Origin: Bacillota bacterium
GTDB taxonomy: Bacteria; Actinomycetota; Aquicultoria; Aquicultorales; Aquicultoraceae
Direction of reading: 5' to 3'
DNA: 64,000 bases
NCBI GenBank assembly: GCA_023511485.1
Contig: JAIMBH010000002.1
Coordinates: 53,847 to 117,846 of the forward strand
Shown here piece after piece: positions 61,168 through 64,000 of the stretch. Numbering within the stretch: position 1 is the first letter of the stretch; each line of letters starts with the position of its first letter. A program made the position numbers and the translations under genes. Under the pieces are notes generated by a model that saw nothing but the letters and a program-made list of their open reading frames with translations, was not told where the DNA came from and did no database searches.

Positions 61168-61194
61168 TTAGCACTCTAATATAAAGAGTGCTAA
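61168..61194. promoter_or_regulatory. CIRCE element (HrcA operator)
   Basis: TTAGCACTC, 9 nt, GAGTGCTAA: a perfect match to the consensus CIRCE heat-shock operator, 24 nt before groES. It shows HrcA repression of groESL. Confidence 0.97.
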
Positions 61195-61218
61195 AAACAC
61201 TGCTAGGAGGGTTGTTTT

Positions 61219-61509
61219 ATGAATCTTAAGCCATTAAATGACCGCGTGATTATCAAACCAGTGGAGGCAGAGGAGACCACGAAAAGCGGGATTGTGATTC
61301 CGGACACCGCGAGAAAAGAAAGGCCTCAAGAGGGAGAAGTGGTTGCCGTTGGTCCGGGAAAACGCGGGGAAGACGGGAAGGTTCTTCCAATGTCTGTGAA
61401 AGTTGGAGATAAGGTTATTTACTCGAAATACGGAGGCAGTGAGATAAAAATTGATGATCAGGAATATCTCATCATGCGCGAGGATGATATTTTAGCTATT
61501 GTTGGCTAA
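61219..61509 (+). CDS. groES: Co-chaperonin GroES
   Basis: A 96-aa co-chaperonin. [20 protein letters not shown] at the start; the mobile loop is [22 protein letters not shown] lies about 9 nt upstream of the ATG. First gene of the HrcA/CIRCE-controlled operon. Confidence 0.98.
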   Translation: MNLKPLNDRVIIKPVEAEETTKSGIVIPDTARKERPQEGEVVAVGPGKRGEDGKVLPMSVKVGDKVIYSKYGGSEIKIDDQEYLIMREDDILAIVG

Positions 61510-61572
61510 TAGATGAGCCGTTGGGCAGTGCTTAAAGTTTATTTTTAAACCTTAAAGGAGGGAAAGCATTAA

Positions 61573-63204
<1,632 letters not shown>

Positions 63205-63247
63205 GACTGGCCATATCATTTAGAATAGCCTGCGAGGAATTTACAGC

Positions 63248-63279
63248 AAAAAAACGGGGTCGAAAGGCCCCGTTTTTTA
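63248..63279 (+). terminator. Rho-independent terminator of groESL
   Basis: ACGGGGTC and GGCCCCGT pair with one G-U around a GAAA tetraloop, preceded by A-run and followed by TTTTTT. Confidence 0.92.
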
Positions 63280-63719
63280 GCGATGCATCTACCGTACACT
63301 TAGCACTAACTCCTGGAGGCCAAAAGCAAGGATGTAGAGGCCAGAGAAACCTAAATTCTCTATGTCCTTAATTGAAGGCTCTGTTAAAGGATATCCATTC
63401 TTTAAGGTGCGGGGTTAAGAGGATATCAAGGGTTCTAGTTCTCACTTCTTAGTGGATCAGGCAGCTGATTGAGTTATAGGGAGCGGAATAAACGCAGGTT
63501 GTAGGTATGGCACGGCTGACCATTATATGGTATTATGTTAATTAGGCTACAATCGCCTTTGCAGTCAGATTAGAAGCAGTACTTCCCGTTCAGATTATTT
63601 AAAGATCTTCCGCTTAGCCGTAGCACTGGTTATCTCTGATACTGAGCTCACATGCCTTGGCGATTATTCTTTCAACAAGATTTGAAGTATTAATGGCGTT
63701 AGGTTTTTAGGAGGCAACC
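63280..63719. other. Intergenic region before the Cys-rich gene
   Basis: No supported gene. It contains ACCATTATATGGT (63520-63532) followed by ATTATG, similar to the CCATAATATGG promoter-like words at 2951 and 11341. Nothing else is recognised. Confidence 0.4.
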
Positions 63720-63908
63720 ATGCAAAACCTTAAATGTATCTCAATGGATGATCGTCAATGCCCGGATAACTTTGATATTTGTTGCCAGTTTTGCATTCGA
63801 AACTACTCACCATGCGTTGGTAAATGTTCCGGATGCTGGGATCAGCTGGCCGATATTGGCTACATGTCCGAAATAGATCAGGCTTTAGCGTCCGAACCCG
63901 TCGCTTAA
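63720..63908 (+). CDS. Small Cys-rich protein, 62 aa
   Basis: Eight Cys in 62 residues: Cys6, 14, 21, 22, 25, 32, 36, 39, in MQNLKCISMDDRQC, DICCQFC, PCVGKCSGCWDQL. The spacing suggests a metal- or Fe-S-binding knuckle. Family not recognised. AGGAGG lies 5 nt before the ATG, so translation is well supported. Confidence 0.72.
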   Translation: MQNLKCISMDDRQCPDNFDICCQFCIRNYSPCVGKCSGCWDQLADIGYMSEIDQALASEPVA

Positions 63909-63918
63909 TACATGGGGT

Positions 63919-63985
63919 ACATGGGGGACGTTACAGAAAAAAAGAAAAAAAAAACCACTTTTTGATATTTTAAGGAACGTCCCCG
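63919..63985. repeat. Inverted repeat GGGGGACGTT ... AACGTCCCC with poly-A segment
   Basis: GGGGACGTT (63923-63931) and AACGTCCCC (63976-63984) flank an A-rich segment. Elements of this form occur around REP-associated IS200-like transposase genes in other bacteria; no transposase is seen before the window ends. Confidence 0.5.
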
Positions 63986-64000
63986 GTAAGCCATATTGCC

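Overview
The window is one contiguous, gene-dense bacterial chromosome segment of moderate GC with no rRNA, tRNA, CRISPR array, prophage or intact insertion sequence that I could recognise. Gene content suggests an anaerobic or microaerophilic, CO2-fixing or hydrogen-metabolising member of the Terrabacteria. Indications are a group 3b-type NAD(P)-linked [NiFe] hydrogenase (hydBGDA), an archaeal-type fructose-1,6-bisphosphate aldolase/phosphatase, a membrane pyrophosphatase, a glmS ribozyme, HrcA/CIRCE control of groESL, many Fe-S and Cys-rich proteins, and two genes with in-frame UGA that look like selenoproteins. A deep actinobacterial lineage such as Candidatus Aquicultor, or a clostridial relative, would fit; this placement is inference from gene content, not from a marker tree.

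Layout. 0-7.4 kb: an Rrf2 regulator cut by the window edge, an STT3-like oligosaccharyltransferase, a UbiA-family transferase, a DUF362 protein, a radical SAM/SPASM protein and a GT2 glycosyltransferase (cell-surface glycan or lipid-linked sugar work). 7.4-11.3 kb: DUF4418 membrane protein with a second Rrf2 regulator, a rhodanese lipoprotein, a UGA-containing peroxiredoxin and dapA. 11.5-18 kb: an orphan FliK-like/FlhB-C-like pair, a PfkB sugar kinase, a thioredoxin-fold DUF255 protein, an NAD-dependent epimerase and a small membrane protein. 18-27.1 kb: a ferredoxin-like protein and a signalling cluster of two PAS/GAF-SpoIIE phosphatases and one PAS/GAF protein with an RsbW-like ATPase domain. 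27.1-32.3 kb: the hydrogenase operon with a double-GAF protein directly upstream. 32.5-37.6 kb: ZIP metal transporter, FBP aldolase/phosphatase, a small membrane protein, a DUF5714 protein with an N-terminal UGA codon, and hemW.

37.8-50 kb: rplM-rpsI, a PLP racemase, glmM, the glmS ribozyme and glmS, a second UbiA enzyme, hppA, a SAM methyltransferase and a CoA-disulfide reductase/rhodanese fusion. 50-64 kb: acpS, nnrDE, a CBS protein, alr, a BsuPI-type lipoprotein, small zinc or cysteine proteins, a family 4 uracil-DNA glycosylase, the tsaE-tsaB-rimI-tsaD set for tRNA t6A formation and protein acetylation, lnt, groES-groL, and a small Cys-rich protein.

The most interesting signals are: (i) an in-frame UGA at the peroxidatic position of the peroxiredoxin, followed by a SECIS-like hairpin; (ii) an in-frame UGA-UGU near the start of the DUF5714 gene, behind a strong ribosome binding site and followed by a second SECIS-like hairpin, possibly a new selenoprotein family; (iii) two CsoR/CstR-like operators upstream of sulfur-transfer genes almost 39 kb apart; (iv) a hydrogenase large subunit that stops exactly at the usual maturation cleavage point; and (v) many intergenic elements made of short iterated words and long perfect inverted repeats.
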